64,000 nucleotides of DNA from positions 1 through 64,000 of the forward strand of contig JBOHRF010000001.1 of assembly GCA_050732575.1 (NCBI GenBank), written 5' to 3'. The notes beneath the pieces are model-generated. The model was not told the DNA's origin. It did no database searches and saw nothing but the letters and a program-made list of their open reading frames with translations. This document shows positions 8,606-18,234 of the stretch, piece by piece; the stretch's first letter is position 1; each line of letters begins with the position of its first letter. Source of the stretch: JBBDWZ01 sp050732575 (GTDB lineage Bacteria > Gemmatimonadota > Gemmatimonadetes > Longimicrobiales > RSA9). The position numbers and the translations under genes are program-made.

Positions 8606-9317
8606 CGAGCACCTGACGAAGTAGCTGAAAATCCTGCCAGGCTACCCGGACCGCCTGCGGACTGCGCAACAGATACGCCGGATGATAGGTGACGATCATG
8701 GGTTTGCCGCTGTACGCATGTATCTGACCGCGCAGCCGGCCAACACTTTCTTCCGTTTGCAGCAAGGCCTGTATGGCAAACTTGCCCACCGCAATCAACG
8801 CGCGCGGCGCGACCGAATTGATTTGGCCCAGCAGATAGTCGGAACAGTGAGCAACCTCATCGGGCAACGGATTGCGGTTGTTGGGTGGACGGCACTTCAG
8901 CACGTTGCAAATATACACGTCGCGACGGGGAAAACCTGCGGTCAGCAGCAGCAGATCCAGCAGTTTGCCGGCCGGCCCAACAAAAGGCTTGCCGGTTCGA
9001 TCTTCTTCCTGTCCCGGTGCTTCGCCGACTACCATCACCTCTGCATTGGGATCACCTTCACCAAACACCACGGTACGTCGCGTCTCGTGCAACCTGCACC
9101 GCACACATCCCGAAGCTTGCTCTTGCAGAACGTTGAGCCCGGTACTCCGGGCTTCCTGTGCGCCATCGTTTCCGCTGTGCGTCTCGTGGGTCACGGGTGT
9201 GCTGCGCAATAAGGCCAGCGCGTTGTGCGCGCTCATGTTCTCGAAGAAAAGTTCTTTCACACCCAGGTCAGAAAGCTGCTGCACGTAATGCCACAGCGCG
9301 GTGCCGTGCTTTTTCAT
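8592..9317 (-). CDS. family 4 uracil-DNA glycosylase (4Fe-4S)
   Basis: A 241-residue UDG family 4 (UDGa) enzyme, which removes uracil from DNA for base-excision repair. Four cysteines fit the iron-sulfur cluster: Cys71, Cys74 (CVRC), Cys142 (NVLKCRPP) and Cys158. The catalytic region GEAPGQEED begins at residue 98, and the second motif is YHPAYLLR with His212. The first 60 residues are an extension that is less conserved. It is coupled to coaBC upstream by ATGA and overlaps dnaB downstream, placing repair next to replication. Confidence 0.93.
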   Translation of the reverse strand: MKKHGTALWHYVQQLSDLGVKELFFENMSAHNALALLRSTPVTHETHSGNDGAQEARSTGLNVLQEQASGCVRCRLHETRRTVVFGEGDPNAEVMVVGEAPGQEEDRTGKPFVGPAGKLLDLLLLTAGFPRRDVYICNVLKCRPPNNRNPLPDEVAHCSDYLLGQINSVAPRALIAVGKFAIQALLQTEESVGRLRGQIHAYSGKPMIVTYHPAYLLRSPQAVRVAWQDFQLLRQVLDEQH

Positions 9318-10585
9318 GCGTGCGGCGTGGCCAGCAACGGAATCACGCGATCGAGAATGGCTTCCGCCACATCCTGCTTGGATTGAAGCGGCAGCGCTTC
9401 CTGACGGCCGGCCCGATCCAAAATGGTCACGCGGTTGGTTTCCACTTCGAATCCAGCGCCCGGCTCGGTTGCATCATTGAGGATGATGAGATCGAGCGCC
9501 TTCTCGTTCAGCTTTCGGCGCGCGTTGTCGATGTGTTGGTCGGTTTCCAGCGCGAAACCAATGACTCGCAAACCGGGTGCGCGCTGAGCGCGCGTCTCCT
9601 GCAGTACATCAGGCGTGGGCTCCAGCGGCAAAGCCGGTGTGCCAGTCGACTTCTTGATCTTGCCGCCGGCGGGCTGGGCCGGCCGGAAGTCGGCGACTGC
9701 GGCCGCCATGATCAAGGCATCGGCATCGGCAATCGCTGCCGATACCGCCAGTTTCATTTGCTCGGCCGTTTCGACCCGCACCAGCTCGGGGCCAACGGGC
9801 GGCACGATGCCCACAGGTCCGCTGATCAGGACCACGCGCGCACCGCGGCGCCAGGCCGCTGCGGCCAGGGCGTAGCCCATCCGTCCCGATGACCGATTGG
9901 AGAGCACACGTACGGCGTCCACCGGTTCTCTCGTCGGTCCCGCAGTCACCACGATCTTGCGACCAACCAGTCCGTTCTGCGCGCCCAGCGCACGTCCAAT
10001 GTGCTGCACAATGACTTCGGGCTCTTCCATACGGCCGGGGCCAGCGCCTTCACCCTGGGCCAGCGGACCCGTTGCGGGTCCAACAATGTGATAACCCAGC
10101 GTGCGCAGGTGCGAAACGTTGGCCTGGGTTTGCGCGTGCTCCCACATGCGATCATTCATGGCCGGACAGAGCAGGACGGGCGCGCGCGTGGCCAGCAGTA
10201 TGGCAGTCAGCAAATCATCGGCTCGGCCCTGTGCCGCGCGCGCCAGCAGATCGGCCGTGGCTGGGGCCACGCAAAGCGTGTCCGCTTCGCGGGCCAGCCG
10301 AATGTGATCGAGTGCGCCGCCTTCGGCAATCAATTGCGTGTGAACCGGCCGTCCGGTGAGTGCTTCAAACGTGATGGCGCCCACGAACTCGGCCGCAGCG
10401 TGAGTCATGACCACGTCCACCAGTGCGCCCAGTTGCGTGAGATCGCGGGCCAGCTGCACGGATTTGTAGGCAGCAATCCCGCCCGCTACGCCCAACACAA
10501 CGCGGCGACCCTGCCAGGGCCGACTCGGGCTCGGTGTGCGTATCGCCGGCCCCCCTGCTTCGGTTGGTTCCGGCGTCTGCGTCAC
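9314..10585 (-). CDS. coaBC: bifunctional phosphopantothenoylcysteine decarboxylase / phosphopantothenate-cysteine ligase
   Basis: CoaBC/Dfp (423 residues), two successive steps of coenzyme A synthesis. The N-terminal flavoprotein CoaC half has GVAGGIAAYK (32-41) and PAMNDRMW. The C-terminal CoaB half has the CTP-dependent ligase signature VTAGPTREPVDAV followed by SNRSSGRMG, and ILNDAT. About 25 proline-rich residues precede the core. It lies one base after rpoZ and overlaps the glycosylase gene by four bases. The upstream steps panB and panC are in the same window at 58219-59895. Confidence 0.96.
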   Translation of the reverse strand: MTQTPEPTEAGGPAIRTPSPSRPWQGRRVVLGVAGGIAAYKSVQLARDLTQLGALVDVVMTHAAAEFVGAITFEALTGRPVHTQLIAEGGALDHIRLAREADTLCVAPATADLLARAAQGRADDLLTAILLATRAPVLLCPAMNDRMWEHAQTQANVSHLRTLGYHIVGPATGPLAQGEGAGPGRMEEPEVIVQHIGRALGAQNGLVGRKIVVTAGPTREPVDAVRVLSNRSSGRMGYALAAAAWRRGARVVLISGPVGIVPPVGPELVRVETAEQMKLAVSAAIADADALIMAAAVADFRPAQPAGGKIKKSTGTPALPLEPTPDVLQETRAQRAPGLRVIGFALETDQHIDNARRKLNEKALDLIILNDATEPGAGFEVETNRVTILDRAGRQEALPLQSKQDVAEAILDRVIPLLATPHA

Positions 10586-10586
10586 G

Positions 10587-10811
10587 TCACGGGATGACGA
10601 CGCCGCGGCGCCGCTTGACCAGCCGGAAATGGATGTCTTCGGCCACCAGCGTTTCGATGGAGCGTGTGGTCAGCTTTTTCTCGAGACCGGCGGGCACCGC
10701 GTCTTTGGGCAGTGCGTTCAGCTCGCGCGCATAGCGCGCCGCAACCAGCACACCGAGGTATTTACTCTCGTTGGCATTGCGCGCGACTTCGTTGGGCGTA
10801 AAAACCCGCAT
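10587..10811 (-). CDS. rpoZ: RNA polymerase omega subunit
   Basis: A 74-residue omega subunit, which helps assemble and stabilise RNA polymerase around the beta-prime C-terminus. The segment KYLGVLVAARYARELN corresponds to the conserved helix of omega, with the usual acidic TRSIETLVAEDI stretch after it. Position between gmk and coaBC is the classic gene order in many bacteria and supports the call. The sequence is divergent and short, so confidence rests partly on context. Confidence 0.88.
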   Translation of the reverse strand: MRVFTPNEVARNANESKYLGVLVAARYARELNALPKDAVPAGLEKKLTTRSIETLVAEDIHFRLVKRRRGVVIP

Positions 10812-10814
10812 CGT

Positions 10815-11456
10815 TCACTCCTTTTCCAAAAGGGTTGCCAACTGTGCTCGCATCCGGTCGATATGTACGGAAAGATCCGTGATACGATGCCGGCGCGTTC
10901 GTTCTGCAGTCACAATGGCGCGTAACGTGGCCAGTGCACTGTCGAACCGATCATTGACTACGATGTAATCGAACTCAACTGCCGCTTGCAGCTCTTCCCA
11001 GGCCGTAGTCATGCGCGTGCGCCGCTCGGCCGCGCCCTCGCTGCCTCGTCCTGCCAAACGATGCTGCAATTCTTCGACCGAGGGCGGCAGGATAAAGACC
11101 AACACCGCATCCTTCATCGCATCCCGGACCTGGCGAGCGCCCTCTACGTCGACGTCGAGAACCACTACCTTGCCCTGCGCCAGGGGTTCCTCAACGGACT
11201 GCCGAGGCGTGCCGTAACGCCGGCCGTGCACTTCTGCCCATTCCAGCAGTTCACCCGCGCCCGCCATACGATCGAATTCCCGATCATCGACGAAATGGTA
11301 CTCGCGGCCGTCACGCTCGCCCGCGCGCGGCGGACGGGTCGTGGCGGAAATGGAAAACGTTAGTTCCGGATCAGCCGCGACTAGCGCATTGGCCAACGAC
11401 GTCTTGCCCGTGCCGCTGGGGGCTGCAATCACAACCACAATGGGACGGCTGTGCAC
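10815..11456 (-). CDS. gmk: guanylate kinase
   Basis: Guanylate kinase (213 residues), GMP to GDP phosphorylation. The P-loop APSGTGKT is at 12-19 and the GMP-binding TTRPPRAGERDGREYHFV segment follows at about 40. The lid region RLAGRGSEGAAERRTRM is present. It lies three bases upstream of rpoZ and two bases after yicC, the common yicC-gmk-rpoZ order, so these three are almost certainly cotranscribed. Confidence 0.97.
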   Translation of the reverse strand: MHSRPIVVVIAAPSGTGKTSLANALVAADPELTFSISATTRPPRAGERDGREYHFVDDREFDRMAGAGELLEWAEVHGRRYGTPRQSVEEPLAQGKVVVLDVDVEGARQVRDAMKDAVLVFILPPSVEELQHRLAGRGSEGAAERRTRMTTAWEELQAAVEFDYIVVNDRFDSALATLRAIVTAERTRRHRITDLSVHIDRMRAQLATLLEKE

Positions 11457-11458
11457 GA

Positions 11459-12349
11459 TTACTCCACGTTCTCAATCTGCTCACGCAAACGCTCGAGTTC
11501 TTCCTTGATGGCGATCACGCGATGATCGATGTCGGCGTCGTTGGCCTTGGAGCCAATCGTGTTGGCTTCGCGATGCATTTCCTGGGTCAGAAACCCCAAT
11601 CGTTTGCCCACCGGCTCGTCGGCTGATCCGCCCAGGGTCTGGTGGAATAGCTCGAGGTGCGAGCGCAGCCGCACGAGTTCTTCGCTGATGTCCCAGCGCT
11701 CGGCCAGATACGCAATTTCGCGCGCCAGGCGCTCTTCATCGACGCCTGGACTCATGCTCAAGTCCGCGATAGCGCGGCGCAGGCGATCTCGCTCCGCAAC
11801 CAGGCGCAGGGGCGCTCGTTCGGAAATGAGAACGAGCGCGTCTTCGATGGCGGCCAGACGCGCACGCAGGTCCGCCTCCAACCGTCGACCCTCGTCAGCC
11901 CGCATCACGATCGCGGCCTGGGCCGCGGCATCGATTACGGCGCGCACAGCCTCGGCGTCCAGCGCCTCAGCGTCGACCGCATCGACCGGACGAAACAGGT
12001 CGCTGAACCGGCTGAGCAATGCAACATCCACCTCACCCGGCAGACTGAGCTCCTGTTTCAGCGCGCGCAGCAAGTCGAGGTAAGCGCGAGCACGCGCCAC
12101 ATCCAGGGCGAGCGGACTGCCGCCGTCGGCAACCGAAGTCCCGTTGAGTCGCAACGAGAAGTTGACGTGACCGCGGGGAAAATGAGTGCGCAGCCATTCG
12201 CGTATCTGCGGTTCGAAGCGCTCGAACATCGAGGCCAGTCGCAGGTTCGCGCTGAAATAGCGGTGATTGACCGTGCGCACTTCCGCGCGGACGCGACCGT
12301 GCGGACTATCGCGCTCGGCCTCGCCGTATCCGGTCATGCTACGGATCAT
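11459..12349 (-). CDS. yicC: YicC family endoribonuclease-like protein
   Basis: A 296-residue YicC/YloC family protein. E. coli YicC is an endoribonuclease acting on small RNAs. The N-terminal signature MIRSMTGYGEAE and the C-terminal signature GKRLGFLTQEMHREANTIGS are both intact, separated by a helical middle. It starts the yicC-gmk-rpoZ group after a 60-base gap from the receptor gene upstream; nothing clear is seen in that gap. Confidence 0.95.
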   Translation of the reverse strand: MIRSMTGYGEAERDSPHGRVRAEVRTVNHRYFSANLRLASMFERFEPQIREWLRTHFPRGHVNFSLRLNGTSVADGGSPLALDVARARAYLDLLRALKQELSLPGEVDVALLSRFSDLFRPVDAVDAEALDAEAVRAVIDAAAQAAIVMRADEGRRLEADLRARLAAIEDALVLISERAPLRLVAERDRLRRAIADLSMSPGVDEERLAREIAYLAERWDISEELVRLRSHLELFHQTLGGSADEPVGKRLGFLTQEMHREANTIGSKANDADIDHRVIAIKEELERLREQIENVE

Positions 12350-12409
12350 CCCGCCTCCCGTGAGCTGCGGAACTTAGCGCCTGGCGGTAAGAGGGTAAAG
12401 CGCACGGGA

Positions 12410-14248
12410 TCAATTCCAGAAATCCCACTTGACTCCGTACAAGATGGTGGGCGTCTGGAGCACACGTCCCGGCAATTCTGTGAGGGCCACGTTGGTCATG
12501 TTGTCCACGCGCAGGAACAGGCGCACGTCCATTACGCGGATCTGCAGATAAGCGCCGATCGTGGTGTAGTCCGGCAATACCACGGGCGCCCAGGTACTGT
12601 CCTCCAGCAGCGCGGGTGCCTGTACCTGACCGCGGTGGCGCAATTCGATGCGGCCGAGCAACTCGAGGTTGCCGCTGGGCAGCGGCGAAGCATGAAGTTG
12701 CAAACCACTGAGCCAGGTTAAACGCGGCAGATAGATCGGCACCTGCGCGCTTCTGATGTTGGAGTAATGGCCCTCGAGTGTGAGCGCGCGAAAATAGAGG
12801 GGAACGCTCCAGGTGAATTCAAAGCCCGAGATATCCGCACCGGCAAAGCGCAGGTCGGTTGTGTCAAAGGGTAGCCCGAACGATGGCAAGGAGTCCGTAT
12901 CGAAACGGAGCAGCGCGGCGCTGGCATCAATGCCCCAGCGCTGGAGCGCAAGTCCCAATCGGACACCGGTTCGCTCATTGAACTGCGCCGGGATGGTATC
13001 GGAGAAATAAAAGCTGGGCGCTCCCCGTCTCCCCCCCGTCATTTCGGCAAACCCGGTCAGACCTAGCAGGGGTCCTGCCTGCACGCGCACATCGAAAGAG
13101 CCCGCCGTACCCGCCTGTCGCCAGTCGGCCAACGTGTACGCAGCTGACCCGGCGCCCCAGCGAGGAATGCGCACACCGGCTTGACCGTCGAATTGCAGAG
13201 AAGGAAGTATTTCATGGTCGCGCACACGTGCGGTGGCGTCGGCCCAGAAACGAGAACTCTGGAAGCTGGCCCGGCCACCCCACTGCAGCCCGTCCGCTTC
13301 GGGAATGGTTACGATCACCGAATCAGGTTGAATCTCGGTAGTCGTATCGTTCTCAAATGATGAGTGCCCGGCGAACAATTCCGCGACCCACTTGTCACTG
13401 AGCTTCAATCGCCCGCGCACGATCAGGTCGCGGCGGCGCGCGTCGCTGGGCCAGGGAGAGTCGGGGAGCCGTCGCAAGCGCGTTTGACGCAACTCCGCCT
13501 GAAGGCCCACCCGCTCGCGCACGAAGCCCCATTTCAGCCAGCCAGCAAACACGTCGGCCGGCGCATCCGAGCGGTAGCCATCGGTGTCCACGCGCTCGAC
13601 CGCGAACCCGAACGGCCCGATCAGAAAGCGCGGCGCGACCAGCAGCCCACGAAACACGTTCACATCGGGCTCGCCCACACCCGCTTCTACACGTGACAGT
13701 GGCCGCGCATCCGATGCTTCCAGGCTGGTCAACTCGATACGCGTCACATCGAGCCGGCGCTCCACGCGCACGCGCGCAATCTCAGCCAGCTCAAAGCGCG
13801 AAAAATCAGGACTGGATTCGGTCAGCGGATCGAGCATGTAACCGTCGAGCAGTACTTCTACGCGGCCCCGCGTGTGCCCCAGCGGCGCCACGATTTCTGG
13901 CTGCACGTACAGTCCTCCACGGTAGGGCGTGCCGCCGGGAATCCTCTGCAACAGGTCGGTGAGGGTGACTGCGCCTTCACGCAACAAATCCTCGGCCGAC
14001 CATTCCCAAACGGCGGCCGCAGCACTGGCCCGCAATCCCAGCGCGTGCCTGGCCATGATGGCAGGCGGCTGGGCGCTGTCGGCCACCACTTGCGTTGTGT
14101 CAGCACCTGCGCGGCGCAGCGAATCTCGCGCTAGCGAGTCCGGGCGCGGTCGTTGTTGGGCAGCCGCTGGATTGCCGAGAAGAACAACGAGTAGAGGGGC
14201 GAAGATCTGCAAACGCTGCAAGGAATACCGGGTACGACGCAGGATCAT
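12410..14248 (-). CDS. TonB-dependent receptor plug-domain outer-membrane protein
   Basis: A 612-residue outer-membrane protein. From the ATG at 14248 a signal peptide (hydrophobic core FAPLLVVLLG, cleavage near AAAQQ) is followed by a proline-rich linker, a plug-like domain (about 75-175, containing LTDLLQRIPGGTPYRG and VEVLLDGYMLDP), and a long alternating beta-barrel ending in KWDFWN. The start is chosen because it makes an ATGA overlap with pepA; an ATG 24 bases upstream is possible. The barrel is shorter than classic siderophore receptors. Its ligand is unknown, and no TonB/ExbB genes are nearby. Confidence 0.8.
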   Translation of the reverse strand: MILRRTRYSLQRLQIFAPLLVVLLGNPAAAQQRPRPDSLARDSLRRAGADTTQVVADSAQPPAIMARHALGLRASAAAAVWEWSAEDLLREGAVTLTDLLQRIPGGTPYRGGLYVQPEIVAPLGHTRGRVEVLLDGYMLDPLTESSPDFSRFELAEIARVRVERRLDVTRIELTSLEASDARPLSRVEAGVGEPDVNVFRGLLVAPRFLIGPFGFAVERVDTDGYRSDAPADVFAGWLKWGFVRERVGLQAELRQTRLRRLPDSPWPSDARRRDLIVRGRLKLSDKWVAELFAGHSSFENDTTTEIQPDSVIVTIPEADGLQWGGRASFQSSRFWADATARVRDHEILPSLQFDGQAGVRIPRWGAGSAAYTLADWRQAGTAGSFDVRVQAGPLLGLTGFAEMTGGRRGAPSFYFSDTIPAQFNERTGVRLGLALQRWGIDASAALLRFDTDSLPSFGLPFDTTDLRFAGADISGFEFTWSVPLYFRALTLEGHYSNIRSAQVPIYLPRLTWLSGLQLHASPLPSGNLELLGRIELRHRGQVQAPALLEDSTWAPVVLPDYTTIGAYLQIRVMDVRLFLRVDNMTNVALTELPGRVLQTPTILYGVKWDFWN

Positions 14249-15774
14249 GTTTGTGCTCGCGTGCGGACCCATTCAATGAAGAGCCGGGTCGGCACTCCGG
14301 TCGCGCCTTTACGTAGATACGGAACGGCCTCTTCACGGTATGCGGTCCCGGCGATGTCGAGATGAACCCAGGGTATCTCGCCCGCAAACTCCTTGAGAAA
14401 CCAACCGCCAGTGATCGTGCCGGCGGCGCGGCCACCTGAATTCTTCATGTCGGCAATGCTGCTATCGATCAATTCACGGTATTCATCCCAGAGTGGCAAC
14501 GGCCAACAACGTTCGCCCGCGCGTTGACCCGCGGAACGGACTTCTTCAATAAGCTCGCCATTTGTGCCCATGAGACCCATGGCTTGTTGGCCCAGTGCCA
14601 CGACCACTGCGCCCGTCAGTGTGGCCGCGTCGATGATGGCGGCCGGCTTGAAGCGCTGCGCATAGGAAAGTGCATCGGCCAGGAGCAGCCGCCCCTCGGC
14701 ATCCGTATTTACGATCTCGATGGTCTTGCCGGCATGCGAACGGATGACGTCACCCGGCTTGAAAGCGCTGCCCGAGGGCAGGTTCTCCGTAGATGGGATC
14801 AACGCTACAACATTCGTCTCCAGACCCAGTTCGGCGATTCCGTTCATGGCCCCCAATACGGCCGCTGCGCCTGCCATGTCATACTTCATGTCTTCCATAC
14901 GTTCCGCTGGCTTTATTGATATCCCGCCGGCATCGAACGTCACTCCTTTTCCGATCAGGGCCAGCGGCGCCTGCCCACTGGCTCCCCGGTTGTACTCGAG
15001 AATGATGAAGCGAGGTTCTTCCTGCGTACCCTGCGCCACAGCCAGCAGCGCACCCATGCCCTCTTTGTGCATCTGCGCGCGGTCGAGTACGGTCAATTTC
15101 ATACTGTGTTTGCGGGCGATTTCCTCGGCCGCACCCGCCAAATAGGATGGCGTAACCACATTGCCCGGCCGCGTCGCCAGGTCCCGGGCCAGGTTCACGG
15201 ACCGCGCCGTGATCGCGGCCGGACCCGCCGCCTCCTCGAATTCCGACTTCTCGGCCGCACTGCCGGCCACCAATACGACCTGCTCGAGCGAGCGAGGCGG
15301 AGGCGCGTCGTCTCGTTTGGTCTTGTACTCACGAAGATCCCAGCTGGCCAGGATGGCCGCCTCAACCGCACCACGAGCTGCCAGCTCGGGGCCGATGCGC
15401 TCACTCGAATTCTTCACGTGATCCAACAGCAGGGCGATCGAGGTAACGCCCAGGCGCTCGGCCTGACGGACCGTAGCGCCCACCGAACGGCGCAGCTGCT
15501 CCAACGTGTAGTCCGCCGGTTTTCCAGCTCCTACCAACAGGATGCGCTCGGCGCCCATCGTGTTGGCCGGCGGATAGAGGGGCAAGCATTCCTCTTTCTT
15601 ACCCGTAAAATCACCACCGCTCATTACCCGCTGCAGCAGCCCACCAGTGCGCTGGTCGATTTCCGCGGCCGAACCGCTCAATTGTTGAGCGCGTTCAAAA
15701 ACCTGGAGGGCCAGCAGCGGCGTCTCCACTTCCGGCGCGCGCGCATGAATCGTCTTGATTGTTGTATTCCCCAT
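14245..15774 (-). CDS. pepA: leucyl aminopeptidase (M17 family)
   Basis: A 509-residue cytoplasmic M17 aminopeptidase with two metal ions. The metal-binding and catalytic set is visible: Lys276 and Asp281 (IGKGVTFDAGG), Asp299, and Asp358 and Glu360 in the NTDAEGRL signature (356-363). The N-terminal domain (1-180) is the variable M17 regulatory domain. The ATG at 15774 is preferred over one 159 bases upstream, because that extension is arginine-rich and overlaps icd. It starts 11 bases after icd and shares an ATGA with the receptor gene. Confidence 0.96.
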   Translation of the reverse strand: MGNTTIKTIHARAPEVETPLLALQVFERAQQLSGSAAEIDQRTGGLLQRVMSGGDFTGKKEECLPLYPPANTMGAERILLVGAGKPADYTLEQLRRSVGATVRQAERLGVTSIALLLDHVKNSSERIGPELAARGAVEAAILASWDLREYKTKRDDAPPPRSLEQVVLVAGSAAEKSEFEEAAGPAAITARSVNLARDLATRPGNVVTPSYLAGAAEEIARKHSMKLTVLDRAQMHKEGMGALLAVAQGTQEEPRFIILEYNRGASGQAPLALIGKGVTFDAGGISIKPAERMEDMKYDMAGAAAVLGAMNGIAELGLETNVVALIPSTENLPSGSAFKPGDVIRSHAGKTIEIVNTDAEGRLLLADALSYAQRFKPAAIIDAATLTGAVVVALGQQAMGLMGTNGELIEEVRSAGQRAGERCWPLPLWDEYRELIDSSIADMKNSGGRAAGTITGGWFLKEFAGEIPWVHLDIAGTAYREEAVPYLRKGATGVPTRLFIEWVRTRAQT

Positions 15775-15785
15775 TGACCCCGCGC

Positions 15786-17012
15786 TCACATGTTGCTGAC
15801 GATTTCTTGCCCGAATCCCGAAGTAGACACCAGTGCTGCGCCCGGCATTAACCGCTCCAGATCGTATGTGACCCGTCGGCTTGCGATGGCGCGCTCGAGT
15901 CCGCGCATTACCAGCGTTGCCGCCTCGGGCCAACCCAGGTGTTCGAGCATCATCACACCCGACAGGATCAGCGATCCGGGATTGACTCTGTCCTGTCCTG
16001 CATATTTCGGTGCTGTACCGTGCGTCGCTTCGAACACGGCGATTTCATCGCTCACGTTCGCGCCCGGCGCCATACCCAACCCGCCCACCTGCGCCGCCGC
16101 CGCGTCGGATATGTAGTCACCGTTGAGGTTTGGTGTTGCCAACACCGAATACTCATCCGGACGCAGCAGCAGCTGCTGAAACATCGCGTCCGCAATCCGA
16201 TCTTTGATAACGACCTTGCTGTTGCGCGGCGCTGCCTCAGACTCGGTAACGGTCTGGGCACCGAACTGCGAACGTGCCACCTCATAACCCCAGTCGCGGA
16301 ATGCGCCTTCCGTGAACTTCATGATGTTGCCCTTGTGCACCAGCGTTACCGACGACCGGCCCCGCGCCAGCGCATACTGGATGGCGGCAGCAATCAACCG
16401 TTTTGAACCAAACTCGCTCATCGGTTTTACACCAATCGCACTGCGCTCGCGGATGTCGGCCCCGAGCTGCTCACTCAGAAACGAACGCAGTTGTTCGGCC
16501 TCGCGACTGCCGGCTGGCCACTCGATACCGGCATAAACATCTTCCGTGTTCTCGCGGAAGATTACGATGTCGAGCTTTTCCGGCTCGCGCATGGGCGACG
16601 GCACGCCCGGGATGTAGCGTACAGGCCGAATGCAAGCGTAGAGGTCCAGCGCCTGTCGCAACGCCACGTTCAGCGAACGGATGCCACCGCCTACCGGTGT
16701 TGCCAACGGCCCCTTGATGCCGATCTTGAACTCCCGCAGTGCACGCAGAGTTTCGTCGGGCAACCACTCACCGGTTATGCGCAGCGACTTTTCACCCGCG
16801 AATACTTCGGTCCAAATCAGCGCGCGTTTCCGGCCATATGCCTTGGCCACGGCTGCATCCAGAACCACCTGTGTGGCACGCCAGATATCCGGGCCCGTGC
16901 CATCGCCTTCAACAAAAGGGATCAGCGGCTGGTCGGGTACGCTGAGCCGGCCCGCAACGAAAGTGATCGGCTCACCCCGGTCGGGCATGCGAATGAAACG
17001 ATAACCGGACAT
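15786..17012 (-). CDS. icd: isocitrate dehydrogenase (NADP type)
   Basis: TCA-cycle isocitrate dehydrogenase (408 residues) of the E. coli-like NADP class. Motifs seen are FVEGDGTGPDI (33-43), RSLNVALRQ with Ser113, FRENTEDVYAGIEW, NLNGDYISD and EATHGTAPKYAG. Ser113 matches by motif and number the serine phosphorylated by AceK in E. coli, though no aceK gene is visible here. The ATG at 17012 gives the usual N-terminus; 47 more codons upstream are open but lie in gltA. It is sandwiched between gltA and pepA with 11-base gaps. Confidence 0.96.
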   Translation of the reverse strand: MSGYRFIRMPDRGEPITFVAGRLSVPDQPLIPFVEGDGTGPDIWRATQVVLDAAVAKAYGRKRALIWTEVFAGEKSLRITGEWLPDETLRALREFKIGIKGPLATPVGGGIRSLNVALRQALDLYACIRPVRYIPGVPSPMREPEKLDIVIFRENTEDVYAGIEWPAGSREAEQLRSFLSEQLGADIRERSAIGVKPMSEFGSKRLIAAAIQYALARGRSSVTLVHKGNIMKFTEGAFRDWGYEVARSQFGAQTVTESEAAPRNSKVVIKDRIADAMFQQLLLRPDEYSVLATPNLNGDYISDAAAAQVGGLGMAPGANVSDEIAVFEATHGTAPKYAGQDRVNPGSLILSGVMMLEHLGWPEAATLVMRGLERAIASRRVTYDLERLMPGAALVSTSGFGQEIVSNM

Positions 17013-17023
17013 TACCGAGGCGT

Positions 17024-18160
17024 TCAGTTCCGGGCAGAGAGTGGCGTCACGGATCGAGCCGATGGGCCCGTGTATTCCGACTGGGGTCGAATCAAGCGGT
17101 TGTTGGCATATTGCTCTATCACATGCGCGGTCCAGCCAGCCATGCGTGCGCAAGCAAAAATATTGGTGAACAACGACTGGGGAATGCCGAGCGTGAAGTA
17201 CACGGATGCACTGAAGAAATCCACATTCGGGTATACCTTCTTGCCCAGCCGGTCCATTTCCTCGCGCATGGTAGCTTGCACGCGCTCCGAGATGGCTAAC
17301 CAGGGACCGCCATCGCTGTTGCGCGCACTCAGCTGTTCCGCCAGGGACTTCAGGATGGGCGCTCGCGGGTCGGTCGTGCGATACACACGATGGCCGAAGC
17401 CCATGACTTTTTCACCACGTGCCAGTGCATCGCGCACAAACGCATCGGCCCTTTCGGGCGACCCGATGCGTTTGAGCATGGCCATGACTTGCTCGTTGGC
17501 ACCGCCGTGCAACGGACCTTTGAGAGTGGCCAATGCCGCCAGCACGGCAGAGTGAAGATCGGTCAGCGTGGCGGCGGCGACGCGCGCGGCGAAGGTCGAT
17601 GCGTTCATGCCGTGTTCAGCGTGCAGAATCAACGCTACATCGACAATGCGCGCGGAGAGTGCGTCCGGGAGTTCGCCCCGCAGCAGGTAGAGGAACTGCT
17701 CGGCCAGGGTCAGTCCGGGCCGGGGCGCCAGCGGCTCCTGTCCTGCCTGGAGCCGAGCAATCCCGGCCGTAAGCGTAATGGTTTGTGCGCTCAGCCGGAT
17801 CGACTTGCGCTGGTTGGCCGCCGGATTCATCGACTCGGCTTCCTCATCCAGCGTGGCCAGGAGCGCAACTCCGGCCTCCAACTGGGTCATGGGGTGTGCC
17901 TGCCGGGCGCCTGGCCTCAGGCCGTCGAATACACGCTTGTCGACGGGGACCGATTCGTTCAGTTCGCGCCGAAGACCTTCCAGCTGGGCGCGCGTGGGCA
18001 GTTCGCCAAACCAAAGCAGGTAACAGACTTCCTCAAAACTGACGTGCTCGGCCAGATCCTGGATCTCATAACCCCGGTAGATCAGGCGACCCTCATCCCC
18101 ATATACATGACTCAACGCCGTCTGCGCGGCGACCACTTCCTCCAAGCCCCGACCCGCCAT
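17024..18160 (-). CDS. gltA: citrate synthase
   Basis: Citrate synthase (378 residues), of the short hexameric/dimeric type found in many bacteria and lacking the long N-terminal extension of E. coli GltA. Predicted catalytic residues are His218 (GPLHGGANE), His257 (GFGHRVYR) and Asp314 (NVDFFSA), with His183 in LHAEHGMNAST. It heads the gltA-icd-pepA transcription unit. An AGAGGA ribosome-binding site lies 9 bases before the ATG. The 224 bases upstream separate it from the divergent sigma-factor gene. Confidence 0.97.
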   Translation of the reverse strand: MAGRGLEEVVAAQTALSHVYGDEGRLIYRGYEIQDLAEHVSFEEVCYLLWFGELPTRAQLEGLRRELNESVPVDKRVFDGLRPGARQAHPMTQLEAGVALLATLDEEAESMNPAANQRKSIRLSAQTITLTAGIARLQAGQEPLAPRPGLTLAEQFLYLLRGELPDALSARIVDVALILHAEHGMNASTFAARVAAATLTDLHSAVLAALATLKGPLHGGANEQVMAMLKRIGSPERADAFVRDALARGEKVMGFGHRVYRTTDPRAPILKSLAEQLSARNSDGGPWLAISERVQATMREEMDRLGKKVYPNVDFFSASVYFTLGIPQSLFTNIFACARMAGWTAHVIEQYANNRLIRPQSEYTGPSARSVTPLSARN

Positions 18161-18217
18161 TTACGTCATTTCCTCTCGAAACCGCGCAGGATGATGCTCT
18201 ATGCCGTCGCAAGCTGT

Positions 18218-18223
18218 ACTATA
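18218..18223 (-). promoter_or_regulatory. candidate -10 box for gltA
   Basis: TATAGT on the minus strand about 58 bases before the gltA start. The matching -35 position (18241-18246) reads GGTCGC and is weak, so the call is tentative. Confidence 0.3.
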
Positions 18224-18234
18224 CATATGACAAC